Shown here: in pieces, positions 1 through 4,705 of the stretch
Layout: each line of letters begins with the position of its first letter
Numbering within the stretch: the first letter of the stretch is position 1
Made by a program: the position numbers and the translations under genes
The notes under the pieces: generated by a model
What the model was told of the DNA's origin: nothing
What the model saw: the letters and a program-made list of their open reading frames with translations, nothing else
Database searches by the model: none
From: CAYWEP01 sp964608945
GTDB taxonomy: Bacteria; Patescibacteriota; Microgenomatia; Levybacterales; UBA12049
DNA length: 5,645 nt
NCBI GenBank assembly: GCA_964608945.1
Contig: CAZSQB010000061.1
Span: 1-5,645, forward strand
Reading direction: 5' to 3'

Positions 1-555
1 GCAGGATTTTTTACAATTTTTGGTATCGCTTGTCTTTTGCTAAGCGCATACTTGATTTATGAACGGAGCAATCCTAACAACCTGGCGTTTTCCGACTTTG
101 TGCAGGAAGGAAACGAAGGGCAAGATTTCGGGAAAACACAGCCTTTCGCAATCACATTGCCGACGCTCAACAAGACGCTGCCTATTTTTCCAGCAAGCGT
201 GTCAAAAGATACGTGGCAGACGTCCGCAAGCGGCGTTTCCTACCTTTCTACCTCTCCTCTTCCGGGTGAGAAAGGCAACAGCATTCTTTATGGACATAAC
301 TGGCCGAATCTTTTAGGTGGTCTTTCCAAGATGAAACCCGGAGATAGCATAAACATTGCCTTCAGCGACGGATCAGTTCGGGAGTTTGTTGTCGCGTATG
401 CCACAACTGTCAGTCCAGACCAGGTTGAGATCCTCAAATCCAGTGAAGATTCTCGGCTCACGCTGTACACGTGCAGCGGATTTCTTGACAATATGCGCTT
501 CGTAGTCACAGCTACACCCAAGATCAAACAACACGCGAACAGTGTTATCTTCTGA
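1..555 (+). CDS. Sortase (cysteine transpeptidase), 5' end outside the window
   Basis: Membrane-anchored sortase, which would cleave a C-terminal sorting signal on exported proteins and join them to a surface nucleophile outside the cell. The frame is open from base 1 with no start codon required, so the gene begins before the window; a TTG at 37 is internal to the membrane helix and is not a credible start. The first ~20 codons encode a hydrophobic helix, followed by a linker and the sortase beta-barrel. Catalytic residues are visible: His in YGHNW (codon at 295-297), Cys in LYTCSGF (472-474) and Arg in NMRFVV shortly after. The domain ends with VVTATP and a short basic tail, and the gene stops with TGA. 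The TLYTCS form and short length resemble class D/E-type enzymes, but the class is uncertain. No LPxTG-like signal is seen on any complete protein in the window. The gene faces the rest of the locus, so it is not in its operon. Confidence 0.9.
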   Translation, partial: AGFFTIFGIACLLLSAYLIYERSNPNNLAFSDFVQEGNEGQDFGKTQPFAITLPTLNKTLPIFPASVSKDTWQTSASGVSYLSTSPLPGEKGNSILYGHNWPNLLGGLSKMKPGDSINIAFSDGSVREFVVAYATTVSPDQVEILKSSEDSRLTLYTCSGFLDNMRFVVTATPKIKQHANSVIF

Positions 556-560
556 TACTC

Positions 561-693
561 TGTCATGCTGAATTTAGTTCAGCATCTTTTAGGTTTGGTT
601 TAGGGTTTGTCGGTTAAGAAACCAGTATCGTTTAGGGGTAAGGTAATTCGTAAGAAACTCTCAACGAGATCCTGAATCAAGTTCAGGATGACA
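561..693. repeat. REPIN-like pair of opposed hairpins between convergent genes
   Basis: Two hairpins in opposite orientation. The first is ATGCTGAA (565-572), loop TTTAG, TTCAGCAT (578-585). The second is ATCCTGAA (669-676), loop TCAAG, TTCAGGAT (682-689). The outer ends match as an inverted pair: TGTCAT at 561-566 and ATGACA at 688-693. About 80 bases separate the stems. The same architecture with different stem sequences occurs at 4562-4613. Lying between convergent stop codons, it could also end transcription from either side, although only short T runs are present. Dispersed GTCAT-hairpin elements of this kind are common in many bacteria and are often linked to RAYT transposases; no such gene is in this window. 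Confidence 0.7.
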
Positions 694-745
694 TTTTTAC
701 ATTCGCATAAATTCGGACTATTTCAGTTCGTAGAAATTCGCATTT
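646..745. repeat. Degenerate ATTCG decamer repeats
   Basis: Ten-base units starting [AG]TTCG: ATTCGTAAGA (646), ATTCGCATAA (701-710), ATTCGGACTA (711-720), GTTCGTAGAA (726-735) and ATTCGCATTT (736-745). The last four form a near-tandem block with one 5-base insertion, and the last unit runs into the stop codon of the - strand gene at 744. The second REPIN-like hairpin lies inside this stretch. No coding potential is evident. Confidence 0.5.
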
Positions 746-1250
746 AGAATGGCCAGAGGCCAAGGAAGAATCTGCCTATTGAGAACCGGATGTCTTTTAC
801 ATCGTTTGCACTGTCATTTTGATTCCTATTTCTCTTTTTCTCTTTTCTGTTCTTTTTTCTCTCCTTCTTATCTTTCTTCGCCTTTTTCCCATCTCGCGCC
901 GAAACCTCAACTTTGCCGCCATCCGCGCTCACATTGACACTCGTGCCTGATTTATTGCTGATGTCTACCTTGGTATTTCCGTCAGGAGACTCGTAATGGA
1001 CCTCGCCATCTTTTGATTCAAATACTTTTGTTTCGCCATTTTCACTCACTTCAACTCGTGTGTCTGAATCCATAGTGTTTGAACTCTTGTAGGATGTCGA
1101 GGTGCTGCTTTTGACATCAACGTTTGTATGGCTCCCCTCGCCATTATTTGAAACATTCACACTGACTTTAGCATTTGCCACAGGAAGAGTAGAAAGAACA
1201 AGTGCAATTATTGTTGAGGTTGATATGACAATCTGAGCAGACCTTTTCAT
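744..1250 (-). CDS. Small secreted protein with polybasic tract and aromatic C-terminus, unknown family
   Basis: 168-residue exported protein of no family I recognise. Residues 1-27 are a Sec signal peptide (KR, a hydrophobic core, then VANA before KVSV). Residues 28-60 are Ser/Thr/Asn-rich. Residues 64-120 look like short beta strands with DG or NG turns (VEVSENGETKVF, DGEVHYES, DGNTKVDIS, DGGKVEVS). Residues 122-143 are almost all Lys, Arg, Asn or Glu, appearing as a homopyrimidine-rich tract on the + strand near 820-890. The chain ends with a hydrophobic, aromatic segment (FSIGRFFLGLWPF). An in-frame GTG lies six codons upstream, but it falls inside the promoter spacer, so I chose the ATG at 1250. 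There is no ribosome binding site; the promoter places the transcript start within a few bases of the ATG, implying leaderless translation. The gene has its own promoter and is separated from the next gene by a hairpin at 1372-1414. The basic tract could bind acidic polymers or nucleic acid; that is a guess. Confidence 0.75.
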   Translation of the reverse strand: MKRSAQIVISTSTIIALVLSTLPVANAKVSVNVSNNGEGSHTNVDVKSSTSTSYKSSNTMDSDTRVEVSENGETKVFESKDGEVHYESPDGNTKVDISNKSGTSVNVSADGGKVEVSARDGKKAKKDKKERKKNRKEKKRNRNQNDSANDVKDIRFSIGRFFLGLWPF

Positions 1251-1259
1251 ACCAAATTC

Positions 1260-1287
1260 AGTATACACAAAATAGGATAATTGTCAA
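1260..1287 (-). promoter_or_regulatory. Strong sigma70-type promoter giving a near-leaderless mRNA
   Basis: On the - strand a perfect -35 TTGACA (1287-1282) is followed by a 16-base spacer and a -10 TATACT (1265-1260). Only nine bases separate the -10 from the ATG at 1250, so transcription would start about 1-3 bases before the start codon. No Shine-Dalgarno sequence is present in that space, which fits a leaderless message. Confidence 0.75.
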
Positions 1288-1297
1288 TTGTGACAAT
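1280..1297. promoter_or_regulatory. Inverted repeat overlapping the -35 box (possible operator)
   Basis: ATTGTCA (1280-1286), spacer ATTG, TGACAAT (1291-1297): a perfect 7-4-7 dyad that covers the -35 hexamer of the promoter for the gene at 744-1250. A repressor bound here would block RNA polymerase. No regulator gene is in the window, so the role is inferred from position only. Confidence 0.45.
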
Positions 1298-1306
1298 AAG
1301 TTTGAG

Positions 1307-1368
1307 ATATCTATCCTCTATCTTCCAACCTCAAGGTCTAGCTTCTAGCATCAAGCGTCCAACCTCAA
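1307..1368 (-). repeat. Tandem degenerate heptanucleotide repeat
   Basis: Read on the - strand from 1368 down, nine successive units follow a T-N-G-A-N-G-N pattern: TTGAGGT, TGGACGC, TTGATGC, TAGAAGC, TAGACC (one base short), TTGAGGT, TGGAAGA, TAGAGGA, TAGATAT. The GA at positions 3-4 is kept in every unit. The block fills the space between the hairpin at 1372-1414 and the promoter of the next gene. It has no obvious coding role. Confidence 0.7.
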
Positions 1369-1371
1369 ATG

Positions 1372-1414
1372 AAAGCCCCGCTTTCCGGCTTTCGCCTTAG
1401 GCAGGGCTTTTTTT
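1372..1414. terminator. Stem-loop terminator between the two small secreted-protein genes
   Basis: AAAGCCCCGC (1372-1381) pairs with GCAGGGCTTT (1401-1410) in a 10-base stem with one mismatch that becomes a U-G wobble in the - strand RNA. An inner GGC-GAAA-GCC hairpin in the - strand RNA closes with a GNRA tetraloop. The classical T run (1408-1414) lies on the + strand, while the - strand side has only CTTTCATTT. Since only - strand genes flank it, it most likely ends the transcript of the gene at 1452-2111, and it could also stop + strand read-through. Confidence 0.65.
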
Positions 1415-1451
1415 ATCGCGCGCGTTATTGTAAGGTATTTTTACACACCAC

Positions 1452-2111
1452 TCACTCTTGTGGTGGCTCATGTGGCGGTGTTGGATCCTTACATCCACAG
1501 TCGCCTTTGAGCACATTTACTGGACCTGAGACACTCGCTCCGGATGTCGAAGACGCGTCTCCTGTTGTGACAGAGACGTCGCCACCTCCAGTATTGTAAC
1601 TGGTTGTATTATTACCAGACTTGGCTTTGGTTTTTACCTTGCCTTTAACCTTTTGTTTGTTGGTTTGGCTAGCTGTTAGCGTGCTAGCTTTGTGCACTGT
1701 TGAGTTGTTGGTAGAGCTGTCACCATTCCCAGAAATGAGAATGCCAGTCTCTCCATTCGGACAGATGCACTTGCAGGGAATTTTCGCTATGTTTTTGCTC
1801 CCTGTTACTTCGGCTCCTGCATCGGCTGTCGCATTGCCCGTCGTAATGGATACCGCTCCGACACCGGTATTGCCATTGGCTTCATTGCCGCCGGTGTTGG
1901 CTTTGGCCTTCACTGTCAGGTCGACATAACTATCATTGCTTTGGCCAACGGTAACAGTTGATAGCTGTGTTACGTTGCCAGTGTTATTGGAACCAGTGCC
2001 GTTTCCTGAAATCTCAACTGTTGTATCAGCGAAAGCAGCAGATGCAAATGCTGTTGCGAGAAGTGCTGCTCCTGCGACTGCTGCACCGATTTTGTATGTA
2101 ATTTTATTCAA
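1452..2111 (-). CDS. Secreted two-repeat protein with paired Cys motifs, unknown family
   Basis: 219-residue exported protein. Residues 1-28 form a Sec signal peptide ending FADT (cleavage after AFA). The mature part is an internal duplication of about 80 residues: repeat A (~32-117) and repeat B (~125-207). Both open with ISGNG, continue through [QA]S[QT]-N and KA[NK][TS]G patterns, reach VS[IV]TTG[ND]A, then GA-V-G--N, and end in a Cys cluster: CKCIC in A, CGC in B. A Pro-rich tail follows (DPTPPHEPP). The Ser/Thr/Asn/Gly composition and regular strand-turn spacing suggest a beta-sheet or solenoid fold; the family is not recognised. The start is TTG at 2111-2109: the AGGAGG at 2125-2120 is 8 bases upstream, whereas a GTG at 2120 would overlap that site. 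It has its own promoter and a hairpin after the stop, so it is probably monocistronic. The Cys clusters could crosslink subunits or bind metal (inference). Confidence 0.8.
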   Translation of the reverse strand: MNKITYKIGAAVAGAALLATAFASAAFADTTVEISGNGTGSNNTGNVTQLSTVTVGQSNDSYVDLTVKAKANTGGNEANGNTGVGAVSITTGNATADAGAEVTGSKNIAKIPCKCICPNGETGILISGNGDSSTNNSTVHKASTLTASQTNKQKVKGKVKTKAKSGNNTTSYNTGGGDVSVTTGDASSTSGASVSGPVNVLKGDCGCKDPTPPHEPPQE

Positions 2112-2125
2112 TATAATCACCTCCT
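2112..2125 (-). promoter_or_regulatory. Ribosome binding site that selects a TTG start
   Basis: AGGAGGTGAT begins at 2125 on the - strand and closely matches the complement of the 16S rRNA 3' end. Its distance of 8 bases to TTG (2111-2109) is optimal. The GTG at 2120-2118 lies inside the site and cannot be the start. Confidence 0.75.
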
Positions 2126-2143
2126 CTCATGAAAAGGTTGCTC

Positions 2144-2172
2144 ATTGTAGTTTGCGCTACTATGAATGGCAA
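2144..2172 (-). promoter_or_regulatory. Sigma70-type promoter for the two-repeat secreted protein
   Basis: On the - strand, -35 TTGCCA (2172-2167), a 17-base spacer and -10 TACAAT (2149-2144). The predicted transcript start near 2137 gives a 5' leader of about 26 bases that carries the AGGAGG site. The spacer holds a short dyad, GTAG-N6-CTAC (2147-2160). This separates the gene from the RTX gene upstream; no clear terminator is seen in 2181-2256. Confidence 0.65.
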
Positions 2173-2180
2173 AACATTCA
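2163..2180. promoter_or_regulatory. Inverted repeat over the -35 box (possible operator)
   Basis: TGAATG (2163-2168), six bases, CATTCA (2175-2180): a perfect 6-6-6 dyad spanning the -35 of the promoter at 2144-2172. The position resembles the dyad over the promoter at 1260-1287, but the sequence differs, so the two would need different regulators if either is real. Confidence 0.35.
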
Positions 2181-2256
2181 AAACGTTCTTGTCGTCTGGA
2201 TCTTTGCCATTTGTATTATTCGAAAAACAGACGTTGCAATAAAGACATCAGGACCG

Positions 2257-3333
2257 TCAGAATTCACAATTCGTCTCCGTTTCAGCATCGCAGGTGTCTG
2301 GTCCCGCTTGGCCATTGGCACTATCTGTGCCAGCATCACCGATGAGGGTGTCTGGCCCATTTCCGCCGGTTAACGAATCATTTCCTGCATCACCATGAAT
2401 CATGTCCGTACCGTTTTCCCCATTTATCGTGTCGTTATCATTTCCGCCGTTTATCTCATCGTTGCCGTTGCCGCCAGTCATAATATCGTTGCCATCCTCG
2501 CCATTGAGGAGATCATGACCGTTTTCGCCCCTGATCGTATCTGCCCCGTTCCCGCCGAAGATGGTGTCATTCCCAACCGCACCAACGAGCAGATCATTGC
2601 CTTCATTGCCGAAGATAAAGTCATTTCCTGTCTCACCACGTAGTTCGTCATTCCCAAGCCCGCCGATAATGCAGTCATTGCCCCCATGTGCAAAAACCCG
2701 GTCTTTGCCTTCGAAGGCAAATATGACATCATCACCGCTGGTTCCTAAAATTCTGTCATTCCCAGCTGTACCGAAGATTGGGAATTTTCCCGGAGGCAGA
2801 AGAGACTCACACTCAGCCGGAACATCTATGCCGATGCCGATGACCAAATTAAAGGAAAGCTCCTGGTCTTGGAATTCATTGCCCGCGCCTTCTTGGAAGG
2901 TGACGATAATTGAATAGGTTTTCGTTTGGCCCCCATTATGATTACTAAGGGGTATACCGTCCGGATCCAGGCTATCGGCGAAGAATTGTTGCAGGGTATT
3001 TGTGTACAGTGTTGTCACGCCGTCTGTTATTTCAATATCCATGACTCCTGACAAAGCGTCTGTTTCGACAAGATTTGTGCCTTTGATTGCCACGGGCCGA
3101 ATTGTTGGGGCGCCATTGGTGACTATGACATTTCGATCCTCCGAATCACCGGGGGCCATATTGTTGACAGTAAAAATCGCCCCGACATCCCCAACGCCTA
3201 TCCCCCAATCCACAATCAAATCCCCCACCGCATACGCGGTGTTGGGTTTGAAAAAGTTAGAAATCACATTCGTCTGCGTCGCAAGTATTCCAACGATCAC
3301 TAAAAGGGAGACAATTTTAAATATTCGTTTCAT
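2257..3333 (-). CDS. Secreted TasA/camelysin-like domain fused to RTX calcium-binding repeats
   Basis: 358-residue exported protein in two parts. Residues 1-35 are a Sec signal peptide with an ordinary AYA cleavage site, unlike the SipW-type sites of its neighbours. Residues ~36-172 resemble the TasA/camelysin beta-sandwich: MAPGDSEDRNVIVTN, then DIEITDG, LYTNTLQQF, a TYSIIVTF strand and NEFQDQELSFNL. Residues 188-349 are exactly 18 nonapeptide repeats of the RTX type (GGxGNDxIx), which in known proteins bind Ca2+ in a parallel beta-roll. The chain closes with a two-Cys end (DTCD...NCEF) that may form a disulphide cap. Classical RTX proteins leave by a type I system with a C-terminal signal; here the N-terminal signal peptide points to Sec export. 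The ATG lies one base after the stop of the lamin-tail gene. The AAAGGAG at 3352-3346 is inside that gene and rather far (12 bases) from the start, suggesting translational coupling. Function is inferred: a calcium-stabilised surface or matrix protein. Confidence 0.85.
   Translation of the reverse strand: MKRIFKIVSLLVIVGILATQTNVISNFFKPNTAYAVGDLIVDWGIGVGDVGAIFTVNNMAPGDSEDRNVIVTNGAPTIRPVAIKGTNLVETDALSGVMDIEITDGVTTLYTNTLQQFFADSLDPDGIPLSNHNGGQTKTYSIIVTFQEGAGNEFQDQELSFNLVIGIGIDVPAECESLLPPGKFPIFGTAGNDRILGTSGDDVIFAFEGKDRVFAHGGNDCIIGGLGNDELRGETGNDFIFGNEGNDLLVGAVGNDTIFGGNGADTIRGENGHDLLNGEDGNDIMTGGNGNDEINGGNDNDTINGENGTDMIHGDAGNDSLTGGNGPDTLIGDAGTDSANGQAGPDTCDAETETNCEF
2287..2772 (-). repeat. 27-base coding repeats (18 RTX nonapeptides)
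   Basis: DNA encoding the 18 consecutive nine-residue units of the protein at 2257-3333. Most units keep GND or a close variant; the weakest are AFEGKDRVF near the N-terminal edge and GGNDNDTIN in the middle. Unit sequences differ widely, so the array is old rather than a recent expansion. Confidence 0.85.
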
Positions 3334-3334
3334 A

Positions 3335-3943
3335 CTAATTCGTTACTCCTTTTGATAGACTCCCGTTTTGCCAATCTGATGCATTATCAGTATCATTCCC
3401 GTTGGGAATTCTTCTTGTAGATTGTGTTGCTGAAGGTGTTGCTATAGTGAAATAAGTTTGGTCTGAACCAAAACTAACCGAATCAACATCTGACCCATCC
3501 GGTTGCTCAAGCAATAGCCTATCATTTGGGGTTAAGCCATTTCCAATTGGCGTTGTATTAGTCTCAATTTTTAATACACCACCAGGAATTGAGACAGAGC
3601 TTCCACTAGCAACGACAATTGCGAAGGCATTAGGGGCTAAAGACAAGCCAGATGGGAAGATTTCAGTTGAGGTATTGTCTGTCAATTTCCATCCGTCCAG
3701 TGCTGCAGTTGACGCTGTGGGATTAAACAATTCAACCCATTCACTATTTGCTCCTCCATCGACAAAAACTTCATTTATTACAATATGTGTTGGGCTTGAG
3801 ATAGGAAACTCTGCGGCTGCGGTGAAGGTATTGTCAGTTGAGTTTGCAGAGTCGGTAAAGAAAGCGGCAGTGAGGCGAAAAGATAGGAGCGATAAAATTA
3901 TCCCATAAACAATTATTAATCCAAATCGTGCTATCCTGTCCAT
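3335..3943 (-). CDS. Lamin-tail-domain (LTD) secreted protein with SipW-type signal peptide
   Basis: 202-residue exported protein. Residues 1-26 are a hydrophobic signal (GLIIVYGIILSLLSF), followed by AAFFTDSANSTDNTF at 26-40. This closely matches the start of mature TasA/CalY proteins and is the expected cleavage region for a SipW-type peptidase. Residues ~52-165 are a lamin tail domain, an Ig-like beta-sandwich: HIVINEV, EWVELFNPT, LDGWKLTDN, LAPNAFAIV and NDRLLLEQPDGSDVDSV. The end keeps the usual closing pattern (TRRIPNGNDTDNASDW, then G-x-x-N). LTDs occur on bacterial surface proteins and nucleases; no catalytic domain is present here, so a structural or adhesive role is likely. The gene starts 8 bases after the peptidase stop with no clear ribosome binding site and ends one base before the RTX gene, so these three form an operon. 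Confidence 0.85.
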   Translation of the reverse strand: MDRIARFGLIIVYGIILSLLSFRLTAAFFTDSANSTDNTFTAAAEFPISSPTHIVINEVFVDGGANSEWVELFNPTASTAALDGWKLTDNTSTEIFPSGLSLAPNAFAIVVASGSSVSIPGGVLKIETNTTPIGNGLTPNDRLLLEQPDGSDVDSVSFGSDQTYFTIATPSATQSTRRIPNGNDTDNASDWQNGSLSKGVTN

Positions 3944-3951
3944 GTTATATC

Positions 3952-4533
3952 TTATATCTTCTCAGTGATTTTTTGCTCGATTTTTTGTGCGATGTGGCGA
4001 TCGATTTCTTTTTTGATATTCCAAATCTCAGAAAGAATGAATAAAACGGTTGGCAAAATTACAAATAATCCAAATCCTTTTGGCGTTTTCAAATAATTTA
4101 TGAGGTAACCAACGTACGGAATATGAAAATAGGCTTTTCCGACAACTTTATCGATTGGTACAAGGCCGGCATCTGTCTTTTTGTTGGCGTCGCCTTTGGT
4201 GATGTACGCAGTCCCGTCACTAAACTGTATGTCCGCAATCCTGTGTGTTATTGTCTGATCTGCTTCGTTTTTAAATGCAACAATGTCTCCTGCAGCATAT
4301 GCTACCTGCGGTTGTACATAAATAATGCTTCCTACAGGAAGTGCTGGCTCCATGCTGCCTGATTGGACGACAAATGACTGGATACTATTTATGATCGATG
4401 ATTTTGAAGTGATAAGAGTAAAAATTATAATCGGAAGCAGCAGAAAAAGAACTACCTGCAATGAAATTACAGTCGTTTTATGCGTTGTTTTAATTATTTT
4501 ATGATTTGTAATTTGTTTGATTTTTTGTCTCAT
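3952..4533 (-). CDS. sipW: SipW-type (ER/archaeal-type) signal peptidase I
   Basis: 193-residue membrane serine protease of family S26B, which removes signal peptides on the outer face of the membrane. A basic N-terminus is followed by a membrane helix at ~25-42, the catalytic region, and a second helix at ~153-169 with a charged C-terminal tail. SGSMEP carries the nucleophile Ser60. The general base is His97 in THRIAD, the mark of the ER/archaeal/SipW type, where E. coli LepB-like enzymes have Lys. KGDANKKTD supplies Asp115 and Asp121. In Bacillus, SipW processes TasA and its partner; here the flanking TasA-like and lamin-tail genes carry matching cleavage regions. I chose ATG at 4533 because GGAG lies 5 bases upstream. 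An in-frame ATG six codons earlier sits in a repeat remnant (CGTCATCC, 4547-4554) and has no such site. It heads the tight three-gene operon. Confidence 0.9.
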   Translation of the reverse strand: MRQKIKQITNHKIIKTTHKTTVISLQVVLFLLLPIIIFTLITSKSSIINSIQSFVVQSGSMEPALPVGSIIYVQPQVAYAAGDIVAFKNEADQTITHRIADIQFSDGTAYITKGDANKKTDAGLVPIDKVVGKAYFHIPYVGYLINYLKTPKGFGLFVILPTVLFILSEIWNIKKEIDRHIAQKIEQKITEKI

Positions 4534-4542
4534 ATGCTCTCC
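4534..4542 (-). promoter_or_regulatory. Ribosome binding site that decides the sipW start
   Basis: GGAG (4542-4539) lies 5 bases before ATG 4533-4531 on the - strand. The longer start at 4551 would place this site inside the coding sequence and would begin translation within a dispersed repeat remnant. Confidence 0.65.
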
Positions 4543-4546
4543 ATTC

Positions 4547-4613
4547 GTCATCCCAGTCTTCTGTCATCCTCGCGAAAGCGAGGATCAGATTCTCGATCAG
4601 GTCGAGAATGACG
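4547..4613. repeat. REPIN-like double hairpin upstream of sipW
   Basis: Two perfect 8-base stems back to back. ATCCTCGC (4566-4573), loop GAAA, GCGAGGAT (4578-4585); then after three bases ATTCTCGA (4589-4596), loop TCAGG, TCGAGAAT (4602-4609). The outer ends, TGTCAT (4562-4567) and ATGACG (4608-4613), are inverted. A further GTCATCC at 4548-4554 looks like the remnant of a third unit. This is the same design as 561-693 with different stem sequences. It lies between the TasA-like gene and sipW, where it could act as an RNA processing or stabilising element if the genes are co-transcribed. Confidence 0.75.
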
Positions 4614-4615
4614 TT

Positions 4616-4630
4616 TTAATAATTTATTAA
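4616..4630. promoter_or_regulatory. AT-only perfect palindrome upstream of sipW
   Basis: TTAATAA (4616-4622), one base, TTATTAA (4624-4630). It lies between the REPIN-like element and the GC-rich hairpin. It could be a regulator site or part of a promoter for sipW, but I find no well-spaced -35/-10 pair around it. Confidence 0.3.
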
Positions 4631-4633
4631 GTT

Positions 4634-4676
4634 CCCACTGTGCTGGTGGTGGAGTGGGCATTTCCCCACCACCAGC
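4634..4676 (-). other. GC-rich hairpin with an interlocking second stem after the TasA-like gene
   Basis: GCTGGTGGTGG (4642-4652) and CCACCACCAGC (4666-4676) form a perfect 11-base stem about 30 bases past the stop of the TasA-like gene. CCCACT (4634-4639) can also pair with AGTGGG (4653-4658), which lies in the loop of the first stem. The two pairings interlock like a pseudoknot, but a two-base connector across an 11-base stem makes simultaneous formation doubtful, so alternatives are more likely. No T run follows on the - strand, so it is not a classical terminator. It could be an attenuator or a 3'-end stabiliser that sets the ratio of TasA-like protein to the sipW operon. Confidence 0.5.
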
Positions 4677-4705
4677 GGAATACACTATACTTTTACGGTG
4701 TTGGA

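Noticed and set aside
288..566. - strand frame opposite the sortase
   Set aside because: The + strand frame has intact sortase catalytic motifs; the reverse frame has none.
589..609. TTTAGG-like units resembling telomeric repeats
   Set aside because: Only three or four irregular units in a T/G-rich spacer; no sign of a chromosome end.
646..745. ATTCG repeats as a CRISPR array
   Set aside because: Units are about 10 bases with no spacers of constant length.
744..1250. C-terminal hydrophobic tail as a sortase sorting signal
   Set aside because: No LPxTG-like motif, and the basic residues come before rather than after the hydrophobic segment.
1307..1368. Heptamer block as a short coding sequence
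   Set aside because: No start with a ribosome site, and it sits between a terminator and a promoter.
1417..1424. CGCGCGCG as a Z-DNA element
   Set aside because: Only 8 bases long; likely chance beside the terminator.
1446..1465. CACCAC/GTGGTG hairpin over the stop of the two-repeat gene as a terminator
   Set aside because: Six-base stem without a T run on the - strand; the hairpin at 1372-1414 is a better candidate.
1369..1599. + strand frame through the terminator and the end of the two-repeat gene
   Set aside because: It starts in the terminator stem and is antisense to a well-supported gene.
2395..2917. Open frames on the + strand across the RTX gene
   Set aside because: They mirror the 27-base RTX repeats on the other strand; no signal peptide, ribosome site or domain is seen in them.
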